64,000 bases of DNA from Nitrosopumilus zosterae (GCF_025998175.1 NZ_AP026695.1:434001-498000), one strand, 5' to 3'. Shown: positions 9,389 through 17,892, counted from the first letter of the stretch. Numbers and translations are program-made. Notes: generated from the letters alone by a model not told the origin.

Positions 9389-10351
9389 TTGCAAGAAAAA
9401 GAACCCTTTCTGACCGCATTGCAAAAAAGAATATTGCTTTTTGATGGCGCAATGGGAACTGAGATTCAAAAATATGATCCAAAACCAGAAGACTTTCCAA
9501 ATAATCAAGATGGATTCAATGATGGTTTAGTAATTACACATCCTGAATGGATTAAGCAGATTCATCGAAATTATCTGGATGCAGGTTCTGATTGCATTGA
9601 AACAAACTCTTTTGGTTCAAATAAAATAAAATTAGACGAATACGGATTTGGTGATCAAACAGTTGAATTCAACAAAAAAATTGCAAAACTCGCATGTGAA
9701 GTTTGCGAAGAATATTCAGACAAACCACGATATGTAATTGGCTCTATGGGGCCATCAGGTTATCTTCCAAGTTCCAATGATCCTGATTTAGGTCAGAAAC
9801 CCCTTGATGAAATCAGGGAAGCGTTTGCGTTACAATCTGAAGGATTGATTCTTGGCGGTGTTGATGCGCTACTCATTGAAACTAGTCAGGATATTCTTGA
9901 AGTGAAATTAGTTATTGAAGCATGTCACAGTGCCATTAAAAAGACTGGCAAGAAAGTTCCGATAATAGCTAATACTACTTTGGATCAATATGGCAAAATG
10001 CTACTTGGAACAGACATCCAAGCTGCATACACTACTGTCTCTGACATGGGAATTGACGTATTTGGATTGAATTGCTCCACTGGTCCAATCGAGATGAGTC
10101 CTAGTGTCAGGTGGCTTGATGAACAAAAAGATCATAACATCTTGGTAGTTCCAAATGCAGGTATGCCTGAAAATGAAGGCGGACAGGCAATTTACAAAAT
10201 GTCTCCTGAAAAAATGGGTGAAGCATTAGGCGATTTTCTTAATCAATATCACAAAGTACGAATCATTGGTGGGTGTTGTGGCACAAATCCAGAACACATT
10301 AGAGCACTAAGAAAAGTAATTGACGAAAAAGCCAACTCTGTCGAGGGTTAA
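9389..10351 (+). CDS. Homocysteine S-methyltransferase domain protein (MetH N-terminal module)
   Basis: A 320-residue TIM-barrel homocysteine methyltransferase module that stands alone here but is fused in bacterial MetH. ILLFDGAMGTEIQKYDP is the family N-terminus. The zinc ligands for homocysteine thiolate are seen as GLNCSTGP and the paired cysteines IIGGCCGTNPEHIRAL near the C-terminus. The start is TTG, immediately before MQEKEPF. The pterin/B12 half follows after 32 bases on the same strand. The two proteins probably form one cobalamin-dependent methionine synthase. Confidence 0.9.
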   Translation: MQEKEPFLTALQKRILLFDGAMGTEIQKYDPKPEDFPNNQDGFNDGLVITHPEWIKQIHRNYLDAGSDCIETNSFGSNKIKLDEYGFGDQTVEFNKKIAKLACEVCEEYSDKPRYVIGSMGPSGYLPSSNDPDLGQKPLDEIREAFALQSEGLILGGVDALLIETSQDILEVKLVIEACHSAIKKTGKKVPIIANTTLDQYGKMLLGTDIQAAYTTVSDMGIDVFGLNCSTGPIEMSPSVRWLDEQKDHNILVVPNAGMPENEGGQAIYKMSPEKMGEALGDFLNQYHKVRIIGGCCGTNPEHIRALRKVIDEKANSVEG

Positions 10352-10383
10352 GTATTTAGAAAAACAATGGTGATTTTTCAACG

Positions 10384-12882
10384 TTGACAGTTCCTAGAGT
10401 GAGTTCTGCATTAAAGGCAGTTGAACTCAAGCAGATTCCTCCACCCCTAATTATCGGGGAGAGAATAAACACTCAAGGATCTCGTAAAGCAAAGCAGCTA
10501 GTTCTTACAGATGACCTTGATGGGTTGGTAGATCTGGGAAGAATGCAAGTTGAAGATGGCGCTCACTGTCTTGATGTCTGTGTGGCAACTACTGAGCGCT
10601 CCGACGAACGCTCCTTCATGCTAAATCTTGTAAAGCGACTGAGCTTAGAAATTGATGCTCCTCTTGTCATTGATTCTACAGATCCTGATGTAATTGAAGC
10701 TGCTGTAACACAAATTCCTGGAAGGCCCATAATCAACTCAATTAATCTTGAAGGTGATGGAAGCAGATTTGAAAAATTAGCTCCACTGATGGCAAAATAC
10801 GGATTACCTGCAATTGCATTGTGTATAGGCCCAAAAGGAATGGCAAAAACACCTCAAGAAAAACTTGAAACTGCTGAGCTTCTCTATGAGACAGGAAAAA
10901 AATACGGACTAAAAATTGAACAGTTTATTTTTGATGTTCTTACTTTTACTTTGGCAACAGGGGAAGATGAATTTCTTGATGCAGGAAAAAACACTCTGGA
11001 AGGAATTCGCCTTGTTAAAGAAAGATTTCCAAACTCCTTTACTACATTGGGTCTTAGTAATATCAGCTTTGGATTAACCCCTTATGCAAGAAAAATTCTA
11101 AACTCTGTATTTTTGTATCATGCAGTTAAAGTTGGACTGGACACCGCAATTGTCAATGCAAAGGAAATCATTCCTTATGGCGAACTTGATGAGAAGGAAA
11201 AAAAACTAGCAGAAGATTTGATTTTTAACGCTCATCCCAACGCACTTTCTGATTTAATCTCTTATTTTGAAAAAGCTGGAACGCAAGAAACCAGCACTTC
11301 TAAAAAAGTGGACGTTGATCCATCTTGGGCACCTGGAAAACGAGCAAATTTCAGAATTGTCAATCGTCTCAAAGATGGCATTCAAAATGATGTGGTATGT
11401 GCAATTGCCGACAAACTAGGAAAAAACGAAATCATCAAAGACAATGATGGGATTCTGTCTTTAGATGCACCTCAAGAAATTACTCACAATGGTGCAATTA
11501 GAACCCTAAACGAGGATCTACTTCCTGCAATGAAGGAGGTTGGTGACAAATTTGGCGCAGGCGAACTCATTTTGCCATTTGTTCTCAAATCTGCTGAATG
11601 CATGAAAGCTGCAGTTGGAGAACTAGAAAAATATTTGGTAAAAGAAGAGGGAACAAGTAAAGGCAAACTTGTCCTGGGTACAGTTTATGGTGACGTGCAT
11701 GATATTGGGAAAAATCTTGTAAAGACAATCTTTCAAAATAATGGCTATACGGTGTATGACTTGGGGAAGCAAGTGCCATTGCAAAAGTTTCTAGAAAAAA
11801 TTGACGAAGTAAATCCTGATGCTATAGGTCTGTCTGCACTGCTTGTTTCGACATCAAAACAAATGAAGTTTTTTGTAGAACACGCAAGAAAAAACAAAAT
11901 GAACATACCTATTCTTTGTGGTGGCGCGGCAATTAACAGCAACTACATCAATCGCATTGCAAAGGAAGACGGAATATATGATCCTGGAGTGTTTTACTGC
12001 AATACCATGTTTGAAGGTCTCAAAACAATGGACATTCTAATTTCAGATGAAAAACCAAAACTATTGTCAGAATGGAAACAAAATTTAGAAAATTGGAAAG
12101 ATAAATCAACCGCATCAATCGATCCATCCACACTTCCCAAAAGTCAAATCAAGCCAGTTGAACCGCCAACACCTAAAGTTATTGGAGAACCCATTCGCCT
12201 AAAGTTAGACCAAATCAAAATGGATGAAGTTTGGTCAATGATTGATAAGAGATCTCTCTTCAAACTATCTTGGGGATTAAGGGGAAAAGCTGGCTCTGAA
12301 TCAGAATCTGACCATGAACAATTACTTACAGAATGGAAAATTAGAATAATTCGAGAAAAACTCTTTGAGCCCGAGATTGTTTATGGGTATTTTAGATGCC
12401 ATAACAAAGATGGTAAATTATTAGTTGAAAATCCCTCCGGTGAAAACGTGGAATTTGACTTTCCTCGCTCAACCAAACCTGAACATCTTTGTTTGACTGA
12501 TTATTTTGGTGCCGATGATGTTGTGGCATTCCAATCTGTAACCGTGGGAAACAAAGTTGCGGAAATTATTGAACAATGGAATAATGAGGACAAGTATACT
12601 GATGCGTACTATCTACATGGATTAGCTGTTGAAGTTGCAGAGGCTTTGGCAGAATGGGTGAATCAGAAAATAAAATCCGAGCTGAATCTAGAAAAAGGCG
12701 GGTTACGATACAGTTGGGGTTTTCCTAGTTGTCCTGATGTCTTGCAACATCATCTAGTATGGAAACTTTTAGACCCTGAAAAATCTGGAATGACTCTGAC
12801 TGAGTCTGGTCAAATTATTCCTGAACAATCAACTGCTGCAATTGTGGTTCATCATCCAAACGCGCAGTATTTTGTACTTTGA
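10384..12882 (+). CDS. metH: Methionine synthase, pterin-binding, cobalamin-binding and activation modules (MetH C-terminal part)
   Basis: An 832-residue protein with the remaining MetH modules. Residues about 15-290 form the pterin-binding barrel (IIGERINTQGSRKAKQLV). Residues about 340-560 are the helical cap and cobalamin domain with the B12 motif GDVHDIGKNLVKTIF and the GLSALLVSTSKQM loop. Residues about 590-832 match the reactivation (AdoMet-binding) domain, with LTDYFGADDVVAFQ, the RYSWGFPSCPD motif and a C-terminal VHHPNAQYFVL. The start is a TTG. A complete activation domain implies reductive reactivation as in MetH. The homocysteine module is the separate upstream gene. Confidence 0.92.
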   Translation: MTVPRVSSALKAVELKQIPPPLIIGERINTQGSRKAKQLVLTDDLDGLVDLGRMQVEDGAHCLDVCVATTERSDERSFMLNLVKRLSLEIDAPLVIDSTDPDVIEAAVTQIPGRPIINSINLEGDGSRFEKLAPLMAKYGLPAIALCIGPKGMAKTPQEKLETAELLYETGKKYGLKIEQFIFDVLTFTLATGEDEFLDAGKNTLEGIRLVKERFPNSFTTLGLSNISFGLTPYARKILNSVFLYHAVKVGLDTAIVNAKEIIPYGELDEKEKKLAEDLIFNAHPNALSDLISYFEKAGTQETSTSKKVDVDPSWAPGKRANFRIVNRLKDGIQNDVVCAIADKLGKNEIIKDNDGILSLDAPQEITHNGAIRTLNEDLLPAMKEVGDKFGAGELILPFVLKSAECMKAAVGELEKYLVKEEGTSKGKLVLGTVYGDVHDIGKNLVKTIFQNNGYTVYDLGKQVPLQKFLEKIDEVNPDAIGLSALLVSTSKQMKFFVEHARKNKMNIPILCGGAAINSNYINRIAKEDGIYDPGVFYCNTMFEGLKTMDILISDEKPKLLSEWKQNLENWKDKSTASIDPSTLPKSQIKPVEPPTPKVIGEPIRLKLDQIKMDEVWSMIDKRSLFKLSWGLRGKAGSESESDHEQLLTEWKIRIIREKLFEPEIVYGYFRCHNKDGKLLVENPSGENVEFDFPRSTKPEHLCLTDYFGADDVVAFQSVTVGNKVAEIIEQWNNEDKYTDAYYLHGLAVEVAEALAEWVNQKIKSELNLEKGGLRYSWGFPSCPDVLQHHLVWKLLDPEKSGMTLTESGQIIPEQSTAAIVVHHPNAQYFVL

Positions 12883-13014
12883 TTTACTGTTGCGGCAAAT
12901 GTGATCAAAGACTATTCTCCTCTCCTGCATTCTTGTGAATGTGGATTAGATTGGGAATGTCTGTGTCCTTACGTAGATTACCGTCTGAAAATGCATGGCA
13001 GTGCAATCTGACTG
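12880..13014 (+). pseudogene. Possible degraded cysteine-rich (zinc-ribbon-like) mini-gene
   Basis: Two overlapping short frames just after metH both read as cysteine-rich peptide. The first (TTG at 12880) gives MIYCCGKCDQRLFSS and then stops. The second frame (GTG at 12901) continues with HSCECGLDWECLCPYVDYRLKMHGSAI. Joined by a one-step frameshift they would form a CxxC...CxC small protein of about 43 residues. It could be a decayed gene, a sequencing error or chance. Confidence 0.22.
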
Positions 13015-13043
13015 CATAAATATATTCTAGAATAAATTGCAGT

Positions 13044-13376
13044 ATGTCAGAAGTAGAAATTCATTATAATGATTTTTTATCCTCACTTGGACAATTAATC
13101 ACAAATGTTGATGTTAATCTGATGATGAAGGTTATGTATTTGGAGAGAAAATTGCCCGACGTAGACCCCAAAGTAGAATTGCACATAGATTACAAATCAG
13201 GAGTTGATCTAATGAAGAAACAAGAGCAAATGCGAGGAAAGTATGGATTTCCAACACAGACAGGTGATCATGCATTAACAGTAGTAGGACGTATGAACAT
13301 TGATCTTATTGAAGAGATTTCTAAAGATCAGGACATAGAGCATGTTTCAGGCAATGCAACTCCAGCATCGTACTAG
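13044..13376 (+). CDS. Conserved hypothetical protein
   Basis: An unrecognised 110-residue soluble protein with no signal peptide. Visible features are an acidic N-terminus, LITNVDVNLMMKVMYLERKLP, and a C-terminus rich in short beta-like stretches (HALTVVGRMNIDLIEEISKD). The repeated Met residues and charged helices suggest a small alpha/beta protein. A TATA-like AAATATATT about 27 bases before the ATG supports a leaderless gene. Two further small genes follow on the same strand. No function is assigned. Confidence 0.7.
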   Translation: MSEVEIHYNDFLSSLGQLITNVDVNLMMKVMYLERKLPDVDPKVELHIDYKSGVDLMKKQEQMRGKYGFPTQTGDHALTVVGRMNIDLIEEISKDQDIEHVSGNATPASY

Positions 13377-13444
13377 ATGTCCCATGCTACTGCATTGCAG
13401 TGTATACCAACAAGTTATCTTCTCGCTTAACAATCAGATTTGAC

Positions 13445-13594
13445 ATGAAACCCGTAAAAGTGAAATTTAATTGGGAGCATCCAAGTATTGAAGAAAACCA
13501 CGGTCATACACAAAGTGAATGGGGCAAACCTATCTTACATAACGAAAAAGAACCATCAGTCATCTATTCTTATAAAATGAAATGGGAGATCTGA
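13445..13594 (+). CDS. Small hypothetical protein
   Basis: A 49-residue frame starting MKPVKVKFNWEHPSIEENHGHTQ and ending SYKMKWEI. The open frame extends 15 codons further upstream to an ATG at 13400, but the internal ATG gives a more compact start. It is charged, aromatic-rich and has no cysteine. It lies between two other small plus-strand genes with short gaps. It is included because the frame, codon use and neighbours are consistent with coding. Function unknown. Confidence 0.4.
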   Translation: MKPVKVKFNWEHPSIEENHGHTQSEWGKPILHNEKEPSVIYSYKMKWEI

Positions 13595-13606
13595 TTACCA
13601 ACTATC

Positions 13607-13813
13607 ATGAGCTGTAATGGAATTTGCCATAGATACAAGAACTTAGTACCTGTTGGAATTCAGAGATATCGAGAAGGAAGAAAACGATGTAACACTTGTG
13701 GAATTTTCATTGTATGGGATGGATTGTTTTGCCCCTGTTGCAACATGCAATTAAGAGTACATTCTCGTCACAGAAAATACAATGAAAAATTTCAAGAGTT
13801 CCAACGAATTTAA
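13607..13813 (+). CDS. Small zinc-finger-like protein
   Basis: A 68-residue basic protein with a four-cysteine cluster RKRCNTCGIFIVWDGLFCPCC (CxxC, about 16 residues, CxxC-like), a rubredoxin/zinc-ribbon-type knuckle. Another pair (SCNGICHRY) is at the N-terminus. The C-terminus is strongly basic (RVHSRHRKYNEKF), so nucleic-acid or ribosome binding is possible but not demonstrated. Confidence 0.7.
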   Translation: MSCNGICHRYKNLVPVGIQRYREGRKRCNTCGIFIVWDGLFCPCCNMQLRVHSRHRKYNEKFQEFQRI

Positions 13814-13835
13814 AATACTATGATCTCTTGACAAG

Positions 13836-14585
13836 TTAATCTTTAGAATGATTAGAAAATTTTTCTAAAAACTCATTCAATCCATTGAAATCACTAGGTG
13901 ATGTAATCAATATGTCTCCCGTAACATCATGAACTCTTTTTACAAATTCTTCAAATCCGTGACTATATGATGTTAAATCCAAATTCAAAAATTTTGCAGA
14001 TTTTTCGTTTTTTTCTGAAGGAAATAATATGATTGGAATTACTAAAAACTCCTTTAGGTTGTCTGCTAGGTTTTTGACTTGTTCTATGTTTTGTACAACC
14101 TGAGTCATGAAACCTTTGGGTTTTGATTCTAATTTCTTTCCAATTTTGGAAAAATCAGGCTTGTTTGAAATTGAAAGATACAAATCAATTTTTGAATCCA
14201 GTTTCATCTCTCTCAATTTTTTTACAATTCTGCTTGGAATTTGACCCGAATCTTGTTTTCCTGATTGCGATGGATCCCCCATTAGGACAAGAATTCCTGA
14301 AAAACCTACATCAATGCAACTTTCTACAAACTCTAAAATTTCATCTTCACTCTTGTCTCTGACCCTAAGACTTACTGTAATTGGTAAATCTGGAATTTGC
14401 TTTCTAATTATTTTGCCAACCTCAATTGGTGAAACACGTTGATACCCCAAAACGTTTTCCGTAAGATGAATTGCATCGCATTTTTTTGAAATAATTTTTA
14501 TTTTTTCTATGAATTTTGAAATTGATTCATTTGTATCGACATCAGGTAATATTTTTGGCGGATTTGCTTCGTATCTGATTGTCAT
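13836..14585 (-). CDS. Methylenetetrahydrofolate reductase-like protein
   Basis: A 249-residue TIM-barrel protein resembling MetF. It has the N-terminal TIRYEANPPKI (compare FEFFPPK of MTHFR), the LTENVLGYQRVSPIEVG segment and GILVLMGDPSQSGKQDSG, which matches the LRGDPP-type flavin/folate loop of the family. It is shorter than bacterial MetF (about 290 residues). It may generate methyl-tetrahydrofolate or methyl-tetrahydromethanopterin for the methionine synthase genes about 1 kb upstream. The pterin and the electron donor are not evident from sequence. Confidence 0.72.
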   Translation of the reverse strand: MTIRYEANPPKILPDVDTNESISKFIEKIKIISKKCDAIHLTENVLGYQRVSPIEVGKIIRKQIPDLPITVSLRVRDKSEDEILEFVESCIDVGFSGILVLMGDPSQSGKQDSGQIPSRIVKKLREMKLDSKIDLYLSISNKPDFSKIGKKLESKPKGFMTQVVQNIEQVKNLADNLKEFLVIPIILFPSEKNEKSAKFLNLDLTSYSHGFEEFVKRVHDVTGDILITSPSDFNGLNEFLEKFSNHSKD

Positions 14586-14658
14586 GTTCTCATTTCTTTT
14601 ACACTTGGTTAAAACCTTTGAATACCAAAACCCCTATGAAATTGTAGGAAAGATTGAA

Positions 14659-15207
14659 ATGAATTTAGATGAATTAAAATCCGTACTCTCCAAACCTGTA
14701 AATTTGAAAATCGATTATGATGAACGTTATAGTTTGGCATCCGTACTTGTAGTGATTCATGGAAAAGAACCGCAAATTGTGATGACTGAAAAACCCAAAC
14801 ATATGAAATTTCATGCTGGGGAGATTTCATTTCCGGGTGGAAAACTGGAAGATGCTGATTCTGATCTTCTGGATACTGCATTACGTGAAACTAGTGAGGA
14901 GATTGGATTGCATCTTTCTCGTGAACAGGTAATTGGTCAACTTGAACCGGTTGTTACATTGAATTCTGGATTTTTAATTTTGCCATTTATCTCAGTAATT
15001 AATGAGATTCCTCCTCTTTTAGCAAATCCTGAGGTTGAAAAAATTTTTCACATTCCCTTGAAATCCTTTTTGAAAACTATGTCTAAAGATCCAGATCCTT
15101 CCCATAACATCATACAAGAAATGTATACGTTTGAATATCAAAATCAAATTGTCTGGGGTGCATCTGCTAGAATCCTTAAACAGATTAGAAATCTTGTCGG
15201 ATTCTGA
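14659..15207 (+). CDS. Nudix hydrolase, CoA pyrophosphatase-like
   Basis: A Nudix protein of 182 residues from the ATG at 14659. The open frame runs back to 14509 but overlaps the divergent MTHFR-like gene and lacks family similarity there. The Nudix box reads GGKLEDADSDLLDTALRETS followed by EEIG, with the catalytic REXXEE glutamates present. The preceding HAGEISFPGG is the UPF0035 motif of the CoA-diphosphatase branch (NudL/YeaB type). It probably hydrolyses CoA derivatives or another nucleoside diphosphate compound. Confidence 0.87.
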   Translation: MNLDELKSVLSKPVNLKIDYDERYSLASVLVVIHGKEPQIVMTEKPKHMKFHAGEISFPGGKLEDADSDLLDTALRETSEEIGLHLSREQVIGQLEPVVTLNSGFLILPFISVINEIPPLLANPEVEKIFHIPLKSFLKTMSKDPDPSHNIIQEMYTFEYQNQIVWGASARILKQIRNLVGF

Positions 15208-15244
15208 GATTCATTTAAAAAGAGCTCTTCGTGCCTGAAAAACT

Positions 15245-15403
15245 ATGGCTGCACGCAAGTCATCTCCAAGGAAAATACGTCTCTTAAAAAAGACAAGACA
15301 AGCATCACCTGTACCCGCTTGGATTATTCTTAAAACAAAGAGAAGTGTTAGAACAAACCCAAAACGTAGAGCTTGGAGATCAACTGATGTGGAGGTAGGA
15401 TAG
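15245..15403 (+). CDS. rpl39e: 50S ribosomal protein L39e
   Basis: A 52-residue very basic protein. The sequence MAARKSSPRKIRLLKKTRQA followed by SPVPAWIILKTKRSVR and the end NPKRRAWRSTDV is characteristic of L39e, which lines the exit tunnel of the archaeal/eukaryotic large subunit. Its stop codon is directly followed by the ATG of the L31e gene, so the two are cotranscribed and probably coupled. Confidence 0.96.
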   Translation: MAARKSSPRKIRLLKKTRQASPVPAWIILKTKRSVRTNPKRRAWRSTDVEVG

Positions 15404-15988
15404 ATGTCTCAAGAATTAGAACGCGTTTATACGATTAATCTAGGTAAAGCTTTACTTTCACAGTCTCAACACAGAGCTGTTAGAGCAATTAACATGATCA
15501 AAGAATTTGCTCGTCATCATATGAAAGTGGAGGATATCAAAATAGAAGAAGAACTGGCTCATCAGATTTGGGCAAGAGGAATTAGAAGTCCTCCAAGAAA
15601 AGTTAGAGTTCGAATGAGTAAGACTGATGAAGGATTTGTTCTTGTTTCACAATACACCGATGAAGTAGAATCCAAAGTCACTCCTGAAAAAGAAACCAAA
15701 AAAGTTTCAGACAAAGCAGAACCAACTAAAGAAGCTCCAAAGAAAGAACCATCCGATGTAGAATCCAAAGTCACTCCTGAAAAAGAAACCAAAAAAGTTT
15801 CAGACAAAGCAGAACCAACTAAAGAAGCACCAAAGAAAGAACCAACTAAAGAAGCACCAAAGAAAGAACCAACTAAAGAAGCACCAAAGAAAGAACCAAC
15901 TAAAGAAGCACCAAAGAAAGAACCAACTAAAGAAGCACCAAAGAAAGAACCAACTAAAGAAGCTCCAAAGAAAGAACCAAAAGAATAA
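15404..15988 (+). CDS. rpl31e: 50S ribosomal protein L31e with long repetitive Lys/Glu/Pro tail
   Basis: Residues about 1-85 are a normal L31e (ERVYTINLGKALLSQSQHRA, HHMKVEDIKIEEELAHQIWA, PRKVRVRMSKTDEGFVLV). L31e lies near the tunnel exit of the large subunit. Unlike the usual 80-95 residues, the protein runs to 194. The extra about 108 residues consist of a roughly 31-residue block present twice (VESKVTPEKETKKVSDKAE) and then six copies of PTKEAPKKE ending PKE. The tail is charged, low complexity and surely disordered. It starts immediately after the L39e stop. Confidence 0.93.
   Translation: MSQELERVYTINLGKALLSQSQHRAVRAINMIKEFARHHMKVEDIKIEEELAHQIWARGIRSPPRKVRVRMSKTDEGFVLVSQYTDEVESKVTPEKETKKVSDKAEPTKEAPKKEPSDVESKVTPEKETKKVSDKAEPTKEAPKKEPTKEAPKKEPTKEAPKKEPTKEAPKKEPTKEAPKKEPTKEAPKKEPKE
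15665..15976 (+). repeat. Tandem repeats in the L31e tail (93-bp block twice, 27-bp unit six times)
   Basis: Two near-identical blocks begin at 15665 and 15758 (offset 93 bases). They are followed from 15815 to 15976 by six in-frame 27-base units encoding PTKEAPKKE. The units differ only by silent changes such as gct/gca in the alanine codon. Such near-identity suggests recent expansion by slippage or unequal recombination. Confidence 0.9.
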
Positions 15989-16354
15989 CTTTCAAAAAAT
16001 TATTATTTTAAAACATCGTAAAATGCACGATTGATTTATTCAAAATATTTACAAAGTTTCAAAACACCATTAGTTCTTCAAAAAATTGTCATCATTTTTA
16101 ATAAAAGAAGTACAAATCAGGGGTTACACTAATCCAAATCTCTGCGAGAATATTTCTTTAAGGTTCAAATCTAAACGAGAGCATAAATGCTGAGGGGATA
16201 TAGTTGGAGTCCCCGATTTTGCACTTATTGCTTATTATCAACAAAATCGGATTTGTCTCATTTTAACAGCATTCGTTTAATCTGAATAGATATCCTACAT
16301 CTATTCACAATAACCAAACAAATCATAAGTATTACGAGTAAAAATAGTTGCAAT
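15989..16354. other. Noncoding interval after L31e with candidate structured RNA
   Basis: No convincing gene is seen in these 366 bases. The right half holds a hairpin GGGGA(16194-16198)/TCCCC(16210-16214). It also holds a second perfect 9-bp stem CCGATTTTG(16213-16221)/CAAAATCGG(16242-16250) that shares two bases with the first. The two hairpins therefore compete, as in a switching leader. The AGCA/TGCT pair just before them could form a third short stem. The next gene starts about 100 bases downstream. Confidence 0.4.
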
Positions 16355-16960
16355 ATGCAAGATTTTGAAGTAGAGTTTAAAGTATTAGGAGAATTTCCTA
16401 AATATCTCAAACCTCAAGTTACAGATAAAATAAAAATTGTCAAAGAGAAATTGAATGCAGACGATGATTCTCTCTCGGAAACAATCTTATCTGTATCTAT
16501 AAGTTCAGAATCTGAACTTACTGCAGAGTATTATGCCAGAAAAACACTATCTCGATTTTTGTCATTTTATTCCGTAACTACTTTGAATCACATACGAATA
16601 CTTGATGATTACAATGAACCTATAACGATAAGAAGTATCAAAGACGGAAAAAAAGAATTGCACTACCCTATAGCATATTCACTTGAAGAATATGAGCAAC
16701 AATTTTTTCTTGATCATGTTCTACCTTATTATGATATAATCTTGAAAAAAGGTAATGAATATCTCAAAATAGCCTCGGAGTATCTTTGGAGAGTAAGATT
16801 TGAAGAATCAGTTGAAGTGTGTATGATAAACTGTTTTATTGCATTAGAACAAGATCATCATTGGACTGCAGAAGGTTTAGACGGTATATTTCAACAAATT
16901 AATAGAATGAAAATGTACTTAGACAAAGATTTGCCACGCATTCTCAAAGAATCCTCTTAA
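16355..16960 (+). CDS. Hypothetical protein, 201 residues
   Basis: An unrecognised soluble protein. The first about 60 residues look alpha/beta (MQDFEVEFKVLGEFPKYLKP, then an acidic linker). The rest appears helical, with an aromatic-rich patch YEQQFFLDHVLPYYDIILKK and WRVRFEESVEVCMINCFIALEQ. There is no signal peptide, metal motif or known catalytic motif. It stands alone between noncoding DNA and a convergent membrane-protein gene. Function unknown. Confidence 0.72.
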   Translation: MQDFEVEFKVLGEFPKYLKPQVTDKIKIVKEKLNADDDSLSETILSVSISSESELTAEYYARKTLSRFLSFYSVTTLNHIRILDDYNEPITIRSIKDGKKELHYPIAYSLEEYEQQFFLDHVLPYYDIILKKGNEYLKIASEYLWRVRFEESVEVCMINCFIALEQDHHWTAEGLDGIFQQINRMKMYLDKDLPRILKESS

Positions 16961-16989
16961 GCATTACGACAGTGTCATAAAATCATGAA

Positions 16990-17346
16990 TTAATCATGCG
17001 TCCAATGGTTATGATTCCTATCGCAGTTGGTACATTTACAGCAATTACAATCTGGCTCAAATGCTTTGCCAACTGCTTCCATCCCGCCAGCTAATTGTCC
17101 CTGTCTTTTCTTATTCAAACTAAGCAACAACATTACAACACCAGACACTATTCCAACCATTCCGACAATTAATGCAGGATTGTCATCAAACTTTCCTTCA
17201 CTGTAAATTGCAGGAATGCCCACATAATGAACAAGCAATATTCCAATAGCCAATGAAATTGCACCAATAATTGCTAGTTTGGGACGAGCGTCTCCTTTGC
17301 GTCTGTTGGGTTTGTTGTATCGATTGTTTCTTCGCTTATACCCCAT
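16990..17346 (-). CDS. Small membrane protein with C-terminal Cys/His cluster
   Basis: About 118 residues from the ATG at 17346; an ATG at 17367 would add seven residues. A very basic N-terminus (MGYKRRNNRYNKPNRRKGD) precedes two hydrophobic segments (LAIIGAISLAIGILLVHYVG and PALIVGMVGIVSGVVMLLL). The C-terminal tail FEPDCNCCKCTNCDRNHNHWTHD packs five cysteines and several histidines, suggesting a metal-binding end. Not assignable to a known family. Confidence 0.65.
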   Translation of the reverse strand: MGYKRRNNRYNKPNRRKGDARPKLAIIGAISLAIGILLVHYVGIPAIYSEGKFDDNPALIVGMVGIVSGVVMLLLSLNKKRQGQLAGGMEAVGKAFEPDCNCCKCTNCDRNHNHWTHD

Positions 17347-17415
17347 GATTTTTTGAGATTTGTACAAACTTAAGATTATCTGAATTTAGTGGAAGATAGT
17401 GCAAAATCGAGATAT

Positions 17416-17892
17416 CTAACTACCTTGTTTTTGTACAACATTTAGTATCATTGAATTCACTTCTGGCACTGATACAACATTGCCTAAAACAGCAGTATAA
17501 TCTCTAATCCCCTTAACGTCTCCCCAAAACTCTACAATGTCTCCTTCTAAAACTCTAGATCCTGCATAATTTACCCAAACAACATCATCATAAGCAAATG
17601 TATTCTTAGTAACTCCGATTCGCATAACATACGTATCACCAAAAGTATTCTGTACTTGTAACACCTTTCCCTGATAACTTACAATTTCACCAACGTAGTT
17701 TTCATTATTTCTTAACAAATCATCATATGGGATTTTCAATGCGTTTGTTTTAATTTCAACTTCGCTAAGTTTTGGCGTTTTTAATTTTTCTTCTTGCGCT
17801 TCATATCCGATAGATGCCAATATTGCAACTACAAAAAACACTAGTACGACAATACCTACCCCTATGCCGAATTTCTTGGCTTTACCCAACAT
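17416..17892 (-). CDS. Membrane-anchored protein with OB-fold-like domain
   Basis: A protein of 158 residues from the ATG at 17892; the frame continues upstream into AT-rich noncoding DNA and that part looks spurious. One N-terminal transmembrane helix (about residues 10-29) is followed by a linker. The domain beginning YDDLLRNNENYVGEIVSYQG resembles OB-fold or tRNA_anti-like extracytoplasmic domains (VLQVQNTFGDTYVMRIGV, DIVEFWGDVKGI). Such domains are common in small archaeal surface proteins. Function unknown. Confidence 0.68.
   Translation of the reverse strand: MLGKAKKFGIGVGIVVLVFFVVAILASIGYEAQEEKLKTPKLSEVEIKTNALKIPYDDLLRNNENYVGEIVSYQGKVLQVQNTFGDTYVMRIGVTKNTFAYDDVVWVNYAGSRVLEGDIVEFWGDVKGIRDYTAVLGNVVSVPEVNSMILNVVQKQGS

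Noticed and set aside
15562-15807. Minus-strand open frame across the L31e tail
   Set aside because: It is a shadow of the repeat-rich L31e frame; its Ser/Val repeats mirror the Lys/Glu/Pro repeats.
15815-15976. CRISPR-like direct repeats
   Set aside because: The 27-base units are contiguous with no spacers and are in-frame protein repeats.
16141-16215. tRNA-like sequence (GGTTCAAATC and TAGTTGG stretches)
   Set aside because: The arms do not form a T-stem or acceptor stem in proper spacing; an A-A mismatch breaks the T-arm and no anticodon stem fits.
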